From positions 558,001 through 622,000 of the forward strand of contig JAACJP010000019.1 in assembly GCA_013368375.1 (NCBI GenBank): DNA of 64,000 nucleotides, given 5' to 3'. The stretch is from Tricholomella constricta (lineage: Eukaryota > Basidiomycota > Agaricomycetes > Agaricales > Lyophyllaceae). Below are positions 46,124 through 56,499 of the stretch, piece by piece. The notes under the pieces are model-generated. The model had not been told where the DNA came from. It did no database searches and saw only the letters and a program-made list of their open reading frames with translations. The translations under genes were made by a program, and so were the position numbers. How positions within the stretch are numbered: position 1 is the first letter of the stretch; every line of letters starts with the position of its first letter.

Positions 46124-48406
46124 AAAATTTACGTCGGTTTTGGGGCGGCGACGTTGTCCGCGCGCGAAGGTCGGTATCGCGATGACCTCTCGAGTGTTCG
46201 GGTCGGTGATGGTTATGATCGTATCGTCGGCGGATCTCGTTTTCACGTTAGAGCAAGTAAGTACGTCGAACGGGCGGCCGAGGAGTATATCGTATGCGGG
46301 GTTGCGAATGACGTGCATTTGGAGGTAGAGTGTGACCTCTCCTATCGTACAAGGTACGTTTCGTGCTAGACCGAGCGACGGGTCGGTTGTTCCGTTCGCT
46401 GATTGCATCTGTAGCACTATAGTTGGGTCGTATTTGACCCCTAGTCCATGGCAAACTTCTTCCGACATGGCTATGATCTGGCACCCGCTGTCGACGATGC
46501 TTTCTATCTGTTCTCTTGCGTCGACCATTATCATGATCGATCTGAGTGCATGCGATTCCATTGCGACGATCAGTCGGTCCGGATGCTCGCCAGGTAGTAG
46601 TGTCTGGTAATACGTGTCGTAGATGTCGCCGGTGACTAGCGCTCCGGGCGGTGGCGTCGCGTTGTCGCTGTTGGATTCGCAAGGTAGTGCGTCGAGTTCC
46701 TCAATGAACGCCGACGTGGGGACTTCTTGGTATACCGTTGTGAGGTTGCCGGCGACGATGCGCTTCGGGGTATTAGCTTCCCTAAACTTTCCGCGAACCT
46801 CTGGCGCTACCCCGCAGAGTTCTCGAACTGTGACCGGTATGGTGGCGTCGAGTGCGCGTTCGAATAGAGTCGTTGATTTGGTCGGATCTGTAATGGGCGC
46901 TTGTGTGCGATACGCGCTGTCGGCTTTCGCCTTCTCCGTGGCGGCTAAGTTTCGCGTGGTAGGAGGGATGTATCGGTTCTCGGGAATGTTAGAAAAAGGG
47001 TGTACTGGAGTCTGGTCGCGGGCAGTGCCTGTGGCGTCGGTCTTGCTACTGGGGGTCAGAGGTATGTTGGACGGTGGCGGGGGAGCCTTGGCTTGGCCTT
47101 TCGTCGCGCCCGAGACGGGCTGCGACGCGGGCGCTGACTTGTTGACTGGTGCGATCCTTGGTTGGTCGGCGTCTTGAACGGTTTCGACCGTGACGGGTCG
47201 CTTTTGCGGTGCGCGGCTAATAAGTTCTACGCCGTCGAACACCTCTTTCCTTGCGCGCAGGGTGTTGAGTTCTCGTTCTAACACGATCATGCGATCCTCG
47301 ATTTTTAGGTCATGGTCGGTGACGTCGTTAAACTGTAGTATTTCCAACATCATGCTTTCGGTCGGGTTCGCGTTCGCTGATAGCTGTCCTGTCGCCATTT
47401 GGCCGGGGTTGCGTCTGTGCCACTCGTCTAACTTGTCTTTTATGTATCGACCTGGGGTTCCCGCCGGTATGCGCGCGCCGCTTGGCAGACCTATTTTGTT
47501 GTCGTCGGTTCGTCGGCAGCGTCCTTCGGTCGCGTATGTTTGATGTATGGGACAGTTAGGAATATAATGTCCTTCACCACCGCAGAAGTGGCAGTTGTCA
47601 TTAGGTGACTGATTCGGTCGGCCGCCGTCGCTTCCTTTGTCTTGTCCTAAGCGTTGGATATGTTGTTCCAACAGGTTTATTCTTTCGTAGAGCTCTTCCA
47701 ACTTGAGGGGCTGTCCCGTGCTAGGCGACTTGGTCGCGCCCGTTAACGACCCGCTTGGCGCGATCGTAATTTGTGGGGGCGCGCCCGATGGCGCTTCCTG
47801 TCGTTGGCCGGCGTTTGTTCCGTGGAGGATATGTTCAGCTGCAGCGCGAACGGTTTCTGTGGCGTAGGGGTCGTCGGGATGGTGGTTCGGATTTAGGATC
47901 TCGAGCCTGCGATGGATCTTTGACCATAGATCTGACTGGAACGCGCGACGGAATTGGCGGTCGCGTTCGTTTATCGAAAGTCGGTTTTTGCTGACAAGGA
48001 ACTGGGTAACAGAAAGGAACTGTCGGTAATATTCCCCGAGGTCGCTATTCGACTGGATCCCGAGTCGGTGTCGTTCCCTGATCAGGTAGTCGAGGTCGGC
48101 CATTGAATACTTTCTTTCTTCGCTTGCGCCTCGGTAAAGCGCCATTATCGCTTTTCGCCAATCGTCGTATGTGGTGCCGACCGCGAACTCGTCAAGTTGC
48201 TCCCACAGATCCGCGGTATCGATGTCGGTGTATCGCGTAGTGTGCGTTTTCTGCTCTTGTTCATCTACGACGTTACACTCGATGAAGAGATGATTTAAGT
48301 CCGAGAAATATCGGCGCAGTTCACGCGCACGTTCGGGCACGAACGTCGGTGCCGAGCTTTGTCCGCGTGCGGGCATCGGCTTTATAATGATTGGTGGTTG
48401 TGCCAT
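46103..48406 (-). CDS. gag: Element B Gag-protease (767 aa)
   Basis: Starts 'MAQPPIIIKPMP', the first possible start after an upstream in-frame TAA. Capsid-like region ('WRKAIMALY', 'YYRQFLSVTQFLVSKNRLS'), coiled-coil-like 'LYERINLLEQHIQRL', knuckle 'CHFCGGEGHYIPNC', then an aspartic protease ('IVDSGCQI', 'DILLGRPF'). It ends 'RILSRK'. The heptamer A AAU UUU (46124-46130) lies just before the stop, and pol overlaps in the -1 frame. A protease in the gag frame followed by a frameshift to reverse transcriptase is less common in Ty3 elements than protease in pol. Intact, unlike the same gene in element A. Confidence 0.92.
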   Translation of the reverse strand: MAQPPIIIKPMPARGQSSAPTFVPERARELRRYFSDLNHLFIECNVVDEQEQKTHTTRYTDIDTADLWEQLDEFAVGTTYDDWRKAIMALYRGASEERKYSMADLDYLIRERHRLGIQSNSDLGEYYRQFLSVTQFLVSKNRLSINERDRQFRRAFQSDLWSKIHRRLEILNPNHHPDDPYATETVRAAAEHILHGTNAGQRQEAPSGAPPQITIAPSGSLTGATKSPSTGQPLKLEELYERINLLEQHIQRLGQDKGSDGGRPNQSPNDNCHFCGGEGHYIPNCPIHQTYATEGRCRRTDDNKIGLPSGARIPAGTPGRYIKDKLDEWHRRNPGQMATGQLSANANPTESMMLEILQFNDVTDHDLKIEDRMIVLERELNTLRARKEVFDGVELISRAPQKRPVTVETVQDADQPRIAPVNKSAPASQPVSGATKGQAKAPPPPSNIPLTPSSKTDATGTARDQTPVHPFSNIPENRYIPPTTRNLAATEKAKADSAYRTQAPITDPTKSTTLFERALDATIPVTVRELCGVAPEVRGKFREANTPKRIVAGNLTTVYQEVPTSAFIEELDALPCESNSDNATPPPGALVTGDIYDTYYQTLLPGEHPDRLIVAMESHALRSIMIMVDAREQIESIVDSGCQIIAMSEEVCHGLGVKYDPTIVLQMQSANGTTDPSLGLARNVPCTIGEVTLYLQMHVIRNPAYDILLGRPFDVLTCSNVKTRSADDTIITITDPNTREVIAIPTFARGQRRRPKTDVNFRILSRK
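46124..46130 (-). promoter_or_regulatory. -1 frameshift heptamer A AAU UUU (B)
   Basis: In gag codon phase on the minus strand. The -1 frame has no stop from here through the start of pol. Confidence 0.7.
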
Positions 48407-48892
48407 GATAGATGGTATTGGCTTCGGGATAGGGGACGGGGAGGGGGAATACGACGGTGAAGAAGAATCTGAGATTTCTGGGGTCGCGGGCGATAGATAG
48501 GGGAGTCTAAATTCAACTCCTTGATCAGTGGTAGGAGGTTCCGACGCAAAGGGGTCGAAAGCTAGGTCGGGTTGCGCGGTTGGTTCGGGGAGCGGTGTTT
48601 GATCGGTCGGGGTAGGCGACGGTAGTGTCGACGAAGGGCTATAGAAGAGCGGGCTGAGGTTGTTATGGATCGCGCGGTGTGGGGTTACTGAGCGGAAGAA
48701 CGGGGAGAGCGATTCTGAGTCGGTGTCGGCTTGTCCGAGAGCAGCGCGAATTTCGGCACGGAGGGTTCGGGCTTTAGCTTCTTGTCGGGTTGCGGGCGGA
48801 ATGGTCGACGAGTCGTAGGTTTTTTATGAACAAGAGGAATGAGGTTGCGTGTCCGGCGGTGGCTTTTAAAACCCTCGCGGTGGGCTCCAGAA
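48407..48892 (-). other. Leader of element B between 5' LTR and gag
   Basis: About 485 bases including the TGGAGCCCACCGCGAGGG primer-binding-like site next to the LTR. A stop-free Pro-rich stretch precedes the gag ATG, but no usable start lies in it. Confidence 0.5.
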
Positions 48893-49936
48893 TGATAGAG
48901 CTAGAAGGCCTGTAGGTGCTGCGCACAACAACAAAACAACTAACAACTATGGGGGGCGAGAAATGTTAAAAGTTCCCAAACACGCGAGTGTGCAGGGCTT
49001 GTAAGGGTTGTTTGACGAAGGTAAGAGACGATCCGACTCGTAGCCAGTCGAACCGACAACAACGCGACGGGGGTGATGGTACGCGACGTTCCCGAGTGGA
49101 ACGGGTCGGCGACGCGACTTTGGATGTCGGCCGTGCGACAACGAGACGAACGAGGTTAATATGGAGAACTCACGGGTTCGGGCGACGAGTACGAGGCGAC
49201 AGAGACGGCAGTTACGAGATTTACGACAGTGGCGATGATTTATACGACGAGGACGGTGCAGAGACGACAGAGACGACGGTTTCGAGCTATTCACTCTGAG
49301 TGTGAGGGAAAATACGGGCTGTAATTCACTGGGGGAGCAGGTAATACATGGGTACGTTTTTATACTATACGACCGACTCGCCTCGCGCGAGCCGGCGAAG
49401 CAGGTGTTTTACTGGTTTATTGGGAGAAGCGCCGCCAAGCTTGGTACCGCGCGACGCTTTTTAGAGAGTGTGGCGCTCTTTGGCTCGGCAAAGGGGGCTT
49501 TTGATCGGCTCGAGGCGTCGGGTCGGATGTATGATCGGTGGTGGCTTTGCGATCGGTAGTGGCTCTTGGGTGCGGAACTCCGTGGTACGGCCGGATCCTT
49601 CCTGCGACTGGCTGGGCAACGGCGTTTCCTAGGGTCATTTCAAATCGGGTTTGGTTGTCGCCGGGTGGAGACCTTGGCATCCGAACGTGCGCGGTCGTTG
49701 ACAGGTTATACGGCGTTCCGTGCTCCGTGCGCCCAGAGAGGAGAACTGGCGTTTCAAGTTACTTTGTTTCTTGGTCGGTGCGTCGGTCGTTTGGTCGTAT
49801 TGCCGGTCGGTCGGTCGTATTGTCAGTCGGTCGGTTTAGCGCTTTGGTCGCATTCGGGACCGCGTTCGTCGTGGCGCAGCGGTTGATGTCCGTATTATGG
49901 GCAGGTTCGGTGTACAGCGCGGGACGGTGCTCATCA
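48893..49936 (-). repeat. Element B LTR (5' with respect to gag-pol)
   Basis: 1044 bp, direct repeat of 37321-38364 with two differences noticed. Followed by the second GCGC copy. Confidence 0.95.
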
Positions 49937-49940
49937 GCGC

Positions 49941-52900
49941 CATTATGCACGACCTCATGTGTAAACAGAACCTCGCGTTCGCATGGGACGATTCCGAGCG
50001 CGGTAGTTTTCGGTCGGATTTCTTTCCCCCCATCGACATACCGGTTGTGGCGCACACGCCTTGGATCGAGCGCAATATCCCCATACCACCTGGCATCTAC
50101 GAAGAAGTTTGCGACATTATCAAAACTAAGCTCGCCGCTGGCGTTTACGAACCGTCCAACTCCAGCTACCGGTCGCGTTGGTTTTGCACTCTGAAAAAGA
50201 ATGGCAAGTTCCGCCTCGTCCACAGCCTGGAACCACTCAACCGTGTAACAATCCGACACTCGGGTGTCACTCCGATACCAGACCATGTCGCTGAGCAATT
50301 CACCGGTCGCATTTGTGGCGCAATGTTAGACCTGTTTGTCGGCTACGACGAACGGCTAATAGCACCGTCGTCACGCGACCTTACCACTTTCCAAACACCT
50401 TTCGGCGCGTTACGCCTAGTCACCTTACCCATGGGCTGGACCAACTCCGTCCCAATCTTCCACGACGACGTCACGCACATCCTACAACCGGAGATCCCGG
50501 ACTATACGCTGCCTTATATCGATGACGCTGCTATAAAGGGACCTGCAACTTGGTATCCCGACCCAGACACAGGATTACCAAAAACACACCCCGACAATGC
50601 CGACGTGCGATTCGCGATCTGGGAATTCTTCAACGACGTCAATCGAATCCTTCAGCGCATGAAGTACTGCGGAGGCACCTTCTCTGGCAAGAAGCTGGTT
50701 TTATGCGCCCTGCAATTTAAAGTCCTCGGACACGTCTGCACGCCCGACGGACGCATACCCGACGTGGACCGACTCGCTTTGCTGCGTAATTGGAAGTCGT
50801 GCGCCACCCTATCGGAATTGCGCGCGTTCTTAGGAACAGTCGGCGTGCTCAGGATATTCGTCAAGAACTTTGCTCATCGTGCACACCACCTCGTAAAACT
50901 GACTCGCAAGGATGCCGTCTTCGAGTTCGGACCCGACCAAATCGCGGCACAGCGCGACATAGTCGAAGCGATCGCAGAAGCTAAACCCCTCGTACCCATC
51001 GACTACACCTCGGACGACCCAGTTATCCTGGCCGTCGACACTTCACACATCGCAGTCGGATTGTACCTCTGTCAAGCCGACCCCGTCGATCGGAAACGAC
51101 GCAGATACAATCGGTTCGGTTCCATCACACTGAATGACCGCGAATCACGATTCTCCCAACCCAAACTCAAATTTTATGGTCTATTCCGGGTGCTTGGCGC
51201 GCTACAACTGTACGTTATAGGCGTCCGCAACCTGGTCATCGAAGTCGACGCGTGCTACATTAAAGGCATGCTCTCCAACCCCGACATCCAACCGTCAGCT
51301 TCCATAAACCGGTGGATCGTATCTGTCCTCATGTTCCACTTCGAGCTGGTCCACGTTAAAGGCACGTTCCACGGGCCAGACGGTTTATCCCGTCGCCCGC
51401 GACAACCCGACGACCCGGCCGACAGCTACGACGCAGAAGAAGCCGACTTCGAGGATTGGGTCGACCGGATGCAAGGCCTCATGCACATTATCCAACCACT
51501 GCCGCAACCGCCGTCGCCCTTGCATGTTTGACAGATCTTCGCCATGGCACAGATCTCAAGTAGGGAGGAGATGGTGGCCGTATACACCGACGTGGTGCCA
51601 CCAGACTCAACGACTCACGAACTCGCAACCAACTCCCCGCGACAACCCAGAATCCGTACCGACGACGATACAGGAATAACCGACCCAAATGCGAATTCGG
51701 CCGACATGTCATATAATGATGTGCCCAGAACTGACGCCGCTAAAGCTCAAGACCAACGCGTAGATGCCGTTAGACAATGGCTGACCGACCTAGAACGACC
51801 AGAAGGCATGTCCGACGATCAATACACCACTTTCATTCGATACGCCACCGGATTCTTCCTAGACGGAACACGACTCTGGAGAAGAGACAGCCAAGGCGCA
51901 CATAAACTAGTCGCCCGCCCCAGCGCGCGATTAGAGATTCTACGATCGGTCCACGACAACCTCGGACACAAACGCTTCTACGCGACACGCGCAACCTTGC
52001 TCGAACGCTTCTGGTGGCCTAATGTTCAGGCCGATGTCGTGTGGTTCGTAAAGACATGTCACATATGCCAGATCCAGCAAACGACCAAGGTCCTGATCCC
52101 CCCGGTCGTTGCGACACCTGCGCCACTATTCGCGAAAATGTACATCGACACTATGCACCTACCGGCGTCGAACGGTTTTAAATACATCGTACAAGGGCGC
52201 TGCTCCTTAATCCACTTTCCGGAATGGCGCGCGCTCCGAAAAGAAAACAGTCACACCCTTGGCGACTGGATGTACGAGGATGTCATCTGCCGGTGGGGCG
52301 GACTGCGCGAAATCGTAACCGACAACGGCCCAGCCTTCATCAAAGCCGCCGAACACCTCACAAAGAAATACCACATACACAACATTCGGATCTCAGGTTA
52401 CAACTCTAGAGCCAACGGGCTAGCCGAGCGATCCCACTTCGACGTCCGGCAATCTCTTTTCAAAGCCGCCGACGGAATCGAAAATAAATGGTCGCAAACC
52501 GCCTACTCCGTTTTCTGGGCGGAACGCGTCACAATCCGCAAACGAATGGGATGTTCCCCCTACTACGCCGCGACAGGCACGCAGCCCCTCCCGCCACTCG
52601 ATATCGTCGAAGCCACGTACCTCCAACCGCCACCCGACTCAATCCTGTCCTCCACCGACCTCTTGACACGTCGCGCGATCGCCCTACAAAAACGAACGAC
52701 CGACCTAGAGCGACTGCATTCAGACGTATACGCAGCGCGACGACAAGCGGCGATTCGCTTCGAGCTCCAACACGCCAGAACCTTGCGCGACCATAACTTT
52801 AAACGCGGAGACCTCATCCTCATGCGCAACACGAAAATCGAGAAGTTGCTCAACCGCAAAATGCGATCTAGATACCTAGGTCCGCTCATTGTGATCTCAC

Positions 52901-53136
52901 GCAACCGTGGAGGCGCCTACATCCTCTGCGAATTGGATGGCACCGTCTTACACCGGCCTGTAGCAGCGTTCCGACTTACCCCCTACTTCGCGCGAAATAA
53001 TATCCTCCTACCCGATAGCGCGCTAGACATAGACACCAAACGACTCCGAGAACTAGAGGCGACGACGATCACCGACGATGAAGACCGACCCAAAGTCGTA
53101 AGCGACGACTCGGAGTCGGAAGATGAACAAAACTAA
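49941..53136 (+). pseudogene. Element A pol, 3' part
   Basis: Resumes at the codons for 'IMHDLMCKQNLAFAWDD' right after B. Reverse transcriptase with YIDD (50515-50526) and RNase H run to 'SPLHV', where TGA (about 51529-51531) replaces the Cys codon of B. The frame continues with the internal purine tract (51557-51570), integrase ('HDNLGHKRFYATRATLLERF', 'IVTDNGPAF', 'NGLAERSH') and an acidic end 'DDSESEDEQN'. Otherwise it is almost the same protein as B pol. Broken by B, by this stop and by the stop near 37168. Confidence 0.88.
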
Positions 53137-53502
53137 CCGCCCAACTCCCGACTACACATATACCCCTCTTTAATATCATTTCGCCATCTATCCCCCTCTG
53201 GTTCCTACCCAACGTCCTATGACCTGACTGTTCGCGAAATTCGGCGCCCCGAATGACAGTTTCTTCCTTTCGTCCTTTTAACCTCCACTCAATTTTCAAA
53301 TAATATCGGACACCGCAAGAGAACCACATGACACGTATTACATTTTAGCCCATTTTACGGGCATCGACAAGTCCAAAACACAAAATAGTAAAGAAAGAAA
53401 AAAAAAAAAAAAAACAAAAGAGAAAAAACGCGACGCCTCTAGCGGAGGAACGACGCGGCCACGACACCAAGAAACCTGAACACAACCGACAACCACCGGC
53501 AT
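53137..53502. terminator. Convergent 3' region of element A with an A18 run
   Basis: Non-coding stretch between pol and the antisense exon. A-run at 53398-53415. Confidence 0.4.
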
Positions 53503-53779
53503 CTACCCTTCAACCCCCGAGTCGCCTCTCCACTCCTCGTCATCGCCCTCTTCGTCGGTCTCTTCTGCCTCCTCTTCCGAATCCGCGTCGTCGTCGCTCT
53601 CCGAAAAATTGACCCCGTCCGCTCGCATCAACTCAGCGCGTTGCCGACGGAGCGCAGTGATCGCGCTTGCCGTTCCGGCGAATTGTTCGCGCACCCGAAT
53701 GAGGCTCCAGCGGGCGATCTCCTGCCGCGATTCCCAGAGATGCAGCTCTTGGATTAACGACCGCAACAGTGCGTTGCGC
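53503..53779 (-). pseudogene. Last exon of element A antisense gene, cut by element C
   Basis: Minus-strand stretch encoding the family-1 antisense C-terminus ('RNALLRSLIQELHL', 'SRQEIARWSLIRVREQ') and an acidic tail ending 'GDSGVEG'. It aligns with the ends of both antisense genes of B. The upstream part is displaced by the LTR of C at 53780 and lies outside the window. Confidence 0.8.
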
Positions 53780-54755
53780 TGATAGTGCTAGAAGGCCTGT
53801 AGATGCTGTACGCAACAACAAAATAACTAACAACTATAGGGGCGAGAAGTGTTAAAAGTTCCCAAACACGCAAGTGTGCAGGGCTTAAAAGGATGGTTTG
53901 GACAAAGATAAAGACGACCCGATTCGATATTAGTCGAACCGACGACGACGCGACGAGCGCGATAGTATGCGATAGTTCCCAGCTGGAACTGGTCGGCGAC
54001 GCGACTTTCGGTGTCGGTCGTGCGACAACGAGACGAACGAGGTTAATACGGAGAACTCACGGGTTCGGGCGACGAATACGAGGTAACAGAGACGGCGGTT
54101 ACGAGCTTTACGATGGCGGCGGCGGTTTATACGGTGGTAACGGGGCAGAGACGACGGGGTCGACGGTTTTTGAGCTATTAACTCTGAACGTGAGGGAAAA
54201 TACGGGCTATAATTCACTGGGGGGGGGCTCTAGGTACTACATGGGATTGTTTTAAGTAGTAAGGTCAAATCACCGTCTCTTTAGTGCAACCATGCGGACG
54301 TTTCGCGTTAGGTTGTCGCCAAGCCTGGTACCGCGCGGTGCGTTTCTGAGGACAAGTCGGGTGTGGCGCGTTTCGGAGCGGATACCAGTGTCGGATTGGA
54401 TACGTCGTCAGGGAAGTCGGTGATTACGGGACTCCGTGAGTTAGTCGGACCTGTGCCGTGAATAGGAGACGGAATGGCTTTGTCGTTAAATGCGTCATGG
54501 GTAAGACGCCAAGTCGGGTGTTTGACGTTTGTAGGCGAACGTGCGTAGTCGCTTGGCGACTACACGGTTACTCCGATCCCCGGCGCCCGAGAGCGAGGTC
54601 GGCCGAATTGAATGGGTCACGTTCGGTCAGGAGTCGGTCGGTGAGTGGGTTGGCGAGTCGGTCGGCGAGTCAGTCGGTGTTGTCGTGTGCGTTCGTGGGT
54701 GGTTTACTGTGGTCGGAACTTCGAATCGGTGGCCGGCCGAAGAGGGTGCATATCA
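53780..54755 (-). repeat. LTR of element C
   Basis: About 976 bp, TGATAGTGCTAG...GTGCATATCA. Recognisably homologous to the B LTR over most of its length but with many substitutions and gaps. Confidence 0.85.
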
Positions 54756-54756
54756 T

Positions 54757-54793
54757 CTCCTCCTTACTTGAATTACCGACTGTCCCCAGTCGG
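54757..54793. promoter_or_regulatory. Polypurine tract and CCG...CGG palindrome (element C, module 1)
   Basis: CTCCTCCTTACTTG at 54757-54770 and CCGACTG-TCCC-CAGTCGG at 54776-54793, identical to B module 1 though the adjoining LTR has diverged. Confidence 0.7.
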
Positions 54794-54924
54794 CTTCCGG
54801 TACCGGATCGGCGTCTTAGTTGGCATGGTGTTGTACGGAGCGGTGGAGAGGGGGTGGCGGTGCGTGCGGCCCTGCAGTACGATTCGGTTTTATACGTCGT
54901 CCGTTCGTGGTCGTCTTTATTACA

Positions 54925-55938
54925 ATGTCTCGCCCTCCTACCGATTTTGGGAAGGTCGTCTGGAACCTCGACGATGACTGGGTCGCCTGGCGTTCGCTCC
55001 CTATCGACACTGGTCGTGAAGAGTGTACTGCTCTCATCGAGAACATCCTGGATGGTATCGAAGCGTTACGTAGCCAGGACGCGGCGTCTGAGCGGTGGGA
55101 GTGGCCCAATGAGGACGCTGCGTTTACCGACCTATGGGCGATCATTTCGCACGACGCTGAGTGGTCCGCTCGCTTTAGAGATTGGAGTCCCGAAGTACGT
55201 CTAGGCGCTTGTTTCGCTGTTCCATCGTGGTCCGATCGACGTCCTTATTTCGTTCTTTTTTAGGACGATTATACGCGCCGCCGTCGTGAGCGGCGACTCC
55301 GTTTGGCGGATGCTGCAGATAAGGCGGTACACGAGGAAACTGTCCGCGTTGCGACTTCACCTATTGTTCGTAAGCGTAGGCGAAGCCTCGTTGATGACGA
55401 GAGCCAGGAGTCGGGGGTTCCAGAGGGTTTGTGTGATGGGTATGCGGAGGCCGAGGCACTCTCTGGAGAGGTATCCTCGGTCCGGCGTCGCGACCTGGTG
55501 GCTATCGCTCGCCGTCTAGCAGTGGAACAAGTCGCCGATTTCCCGTCGGCGGTCTCCGACATCCCTAGTGCTGAAGACTCGCATGAGTCTAATTCTGTGC
55601 AACCCTTGTCGGCTGTGTCGCGCTTCGGTCTCTCCGACGTCGATCGTGCCCTGTCCACCCGTCGGTTCCTTCTACAGTCTTTGATTCGGGAATCCCATGT
55701 CCTTGAGTCGCGGCGAGAGGTCCTACGATTGTCCGTCCGACAGCTCTATCAGCAGGTTGTGGCGACGTCGACCGCCTTAGACGTACTCCGAGCGCGCCAT
55801 ATCGAGTTAGTCGGTGAAGGTTTAGGGGACGGCCTGGAGAGCGGGTTTGAAGATCGTGGTCGGGATGGTAGACTCGGAGACGATGGTGACGAAGGCGACA
55901 GTGTCGCAGAGGGTGGGGACGTTGGCGACAGTGTCTGA
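54925..55938 (+). CDS. Antisense gene 1 of element C (about 314 aa, no Cys motif)
   Basis: Exons 54925-55194 and 55264-55938 (intron GTACGT...TTTTTTAG, 69 nt). The N-terminal domain begins 'MSRPPTDFGKVVWNLDDDW' and ends 'AEWSARFRDWSPE'. Exon 2 starts 'DDYTRRRRERRLRLADAADK' with a basic 'RKRRRS'. It then goes directly to the C-terminal 'FGLSDVDRAL' and 'SRREVLRLSVRQLYQQVVA'. The exon with the Zn2Cys6-like motif present in both B genes is missing. The C-terminus ends in a Gly/Asp-rich stretch inside a 110-bp tandem duplication. Possibly a dominant-negative or regulatory variant, or simply a deletion derivative. Confidence 0.72.
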
Positions 55939-56068
55939 TGCCCTGGGGCGTCGACTCTGAAGATCGTGGTCGGGATGGTAGACTCGGAGACGATGGTGAT
56001 GAAGGCGACAGTGTCGCAGAGGGTGGGGACGTTGGCGACAGTGTCTGATGCCCTGGGGCGTCGACTCT
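55849..56068 (+). repeat. 110-bp tandem duplication at the 3' end of antisense gene 1 (C)
   Basis: 55849-55958 and 55959-56068 differ at one noticed base (GTGACG versus GTGATG). The first unit contains the stop codon, so the second is untranslated. Confidence 0.88.
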
Positions 56069-56237
56069 TCTTAGTTGAGTCGCCAATACCTACGTATCTT
56101 GTGTGTGTCGGTCTCGAAGTTGCGTCCGACTGTTATTGTCGGTCGGTTGGTGTCGCGCTCTCTACCTTTGGGGATAATGTGTGATCGGTGCACGTGGCTT
56201 TGATGGTCCATGTGGGCGCCATGTGGGCGCCACGTCT

Positions 56238-56274
56238 CTCCTCCTTACTTGGCATGCTGACTGTCCCCAGTCGG
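56238..56274. promoter_or_regulatory. Polypurine/palindrome module 2 (element C)
   Basis: CTCCTCCTTACTTG at 56238-56251, then CTGACTG-TCCC-CAGTCGG at 56257-56274 (one arm base changed). It precedes antisense gene 2 with no LTR nearby. Confidence 0.65.
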
Positions 56275-56379
56275 CCCGTGGTCTGGGCTGGACGCGTGTG
56301 TGGCGTGGGTGCGTGGCAGTGCCAAAGATTTGGCGTCGCGTCTGTTGGTTCGACTTCTCCCTTTTGTTATTTGCACTCT

Positions 56380-56499
56380 ATGTCGCGCCCTCTGGAGACT
56401 CTGGCGGCCTTGAAGGAGGACTGGCTACGCTGGTTAGCGCTTCCCGACGACCTCCACCCGGACGAACGCGTCCCCGTTCTGGAGGACTTGCAAACCGGT
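56380..56499 (+). pseudogene. Antisense gene 2 of element C, cut by G1b
   Basis: Starts 'MSRPLETLAALKEDWLRW', homologous to the N-terminal domain of the other family-1 antisense genes. Interrupted after 'VLEDLQTG' by the LTR of G1b. The rest must lie beyond the window. Confidence 0.8.

Larger units (their letters stand above)
37321..49936 (-). mobile_element. Element B: complete family-1 Ty3-type retrotransposon with two antisense genes
   Basis: 1044-bp direct LTRs at 37321-38364 and 48893-49936, with two differences noticed (38012 A/49584 G and 38142 T/49714 C). Target duplication GCGC at 37317-37320 and 49937-49940. Removing B joins element A pol in frame. Internal region: gag (48406-46103) and pol (to 42360) on the minus strand, and two intron-containing genes on the plus strand between pol and the 3' LTR. 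Gag and pol are open, so this is probably a recent, possibly active copy. It has landed inside another copy of its own family. Confidence 0.94.
22422..53779 (+). mobile_element. Element A: Ty3-type retrotransposon (family 1), carrying inserted elements
   Basis: Outer family-1 copy inserted into copia RNase H. Its own parts are the left LTR (22422-23488), gag (23975-25328 and 35824-36773), pol (frame from about 36746 to 37320, then 49941-53136) and the end of an antisense gene (53503-53779, minus). The gaps are G1a and B. C begins at 53780, so the rest of A, including its right LTR, lies outside the window. Family 1 order matches intact copy B in reverse orientation. Three in-frame stops relative to B (24224, about 37168, about 51529) show A is defective apart from the insertions. 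Confidence 0.85.
53780..56499 (-). mobile_element. Element C: family-1 retrotransposon, left portion
   Basis: Same orientation as B (3' LTR on the left, antisense genes reading plus). LTR 53780-54755, then polypurine/palindrome module, antisense gene 1, a second module and the start of antisense gene 2. G1b interrupts at 56500. Its pol, gag and other LTR must lie beyond the window. The LTR is clearly diverged from those of B, so this is an older or different subfamily. Confidence 0.85.
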
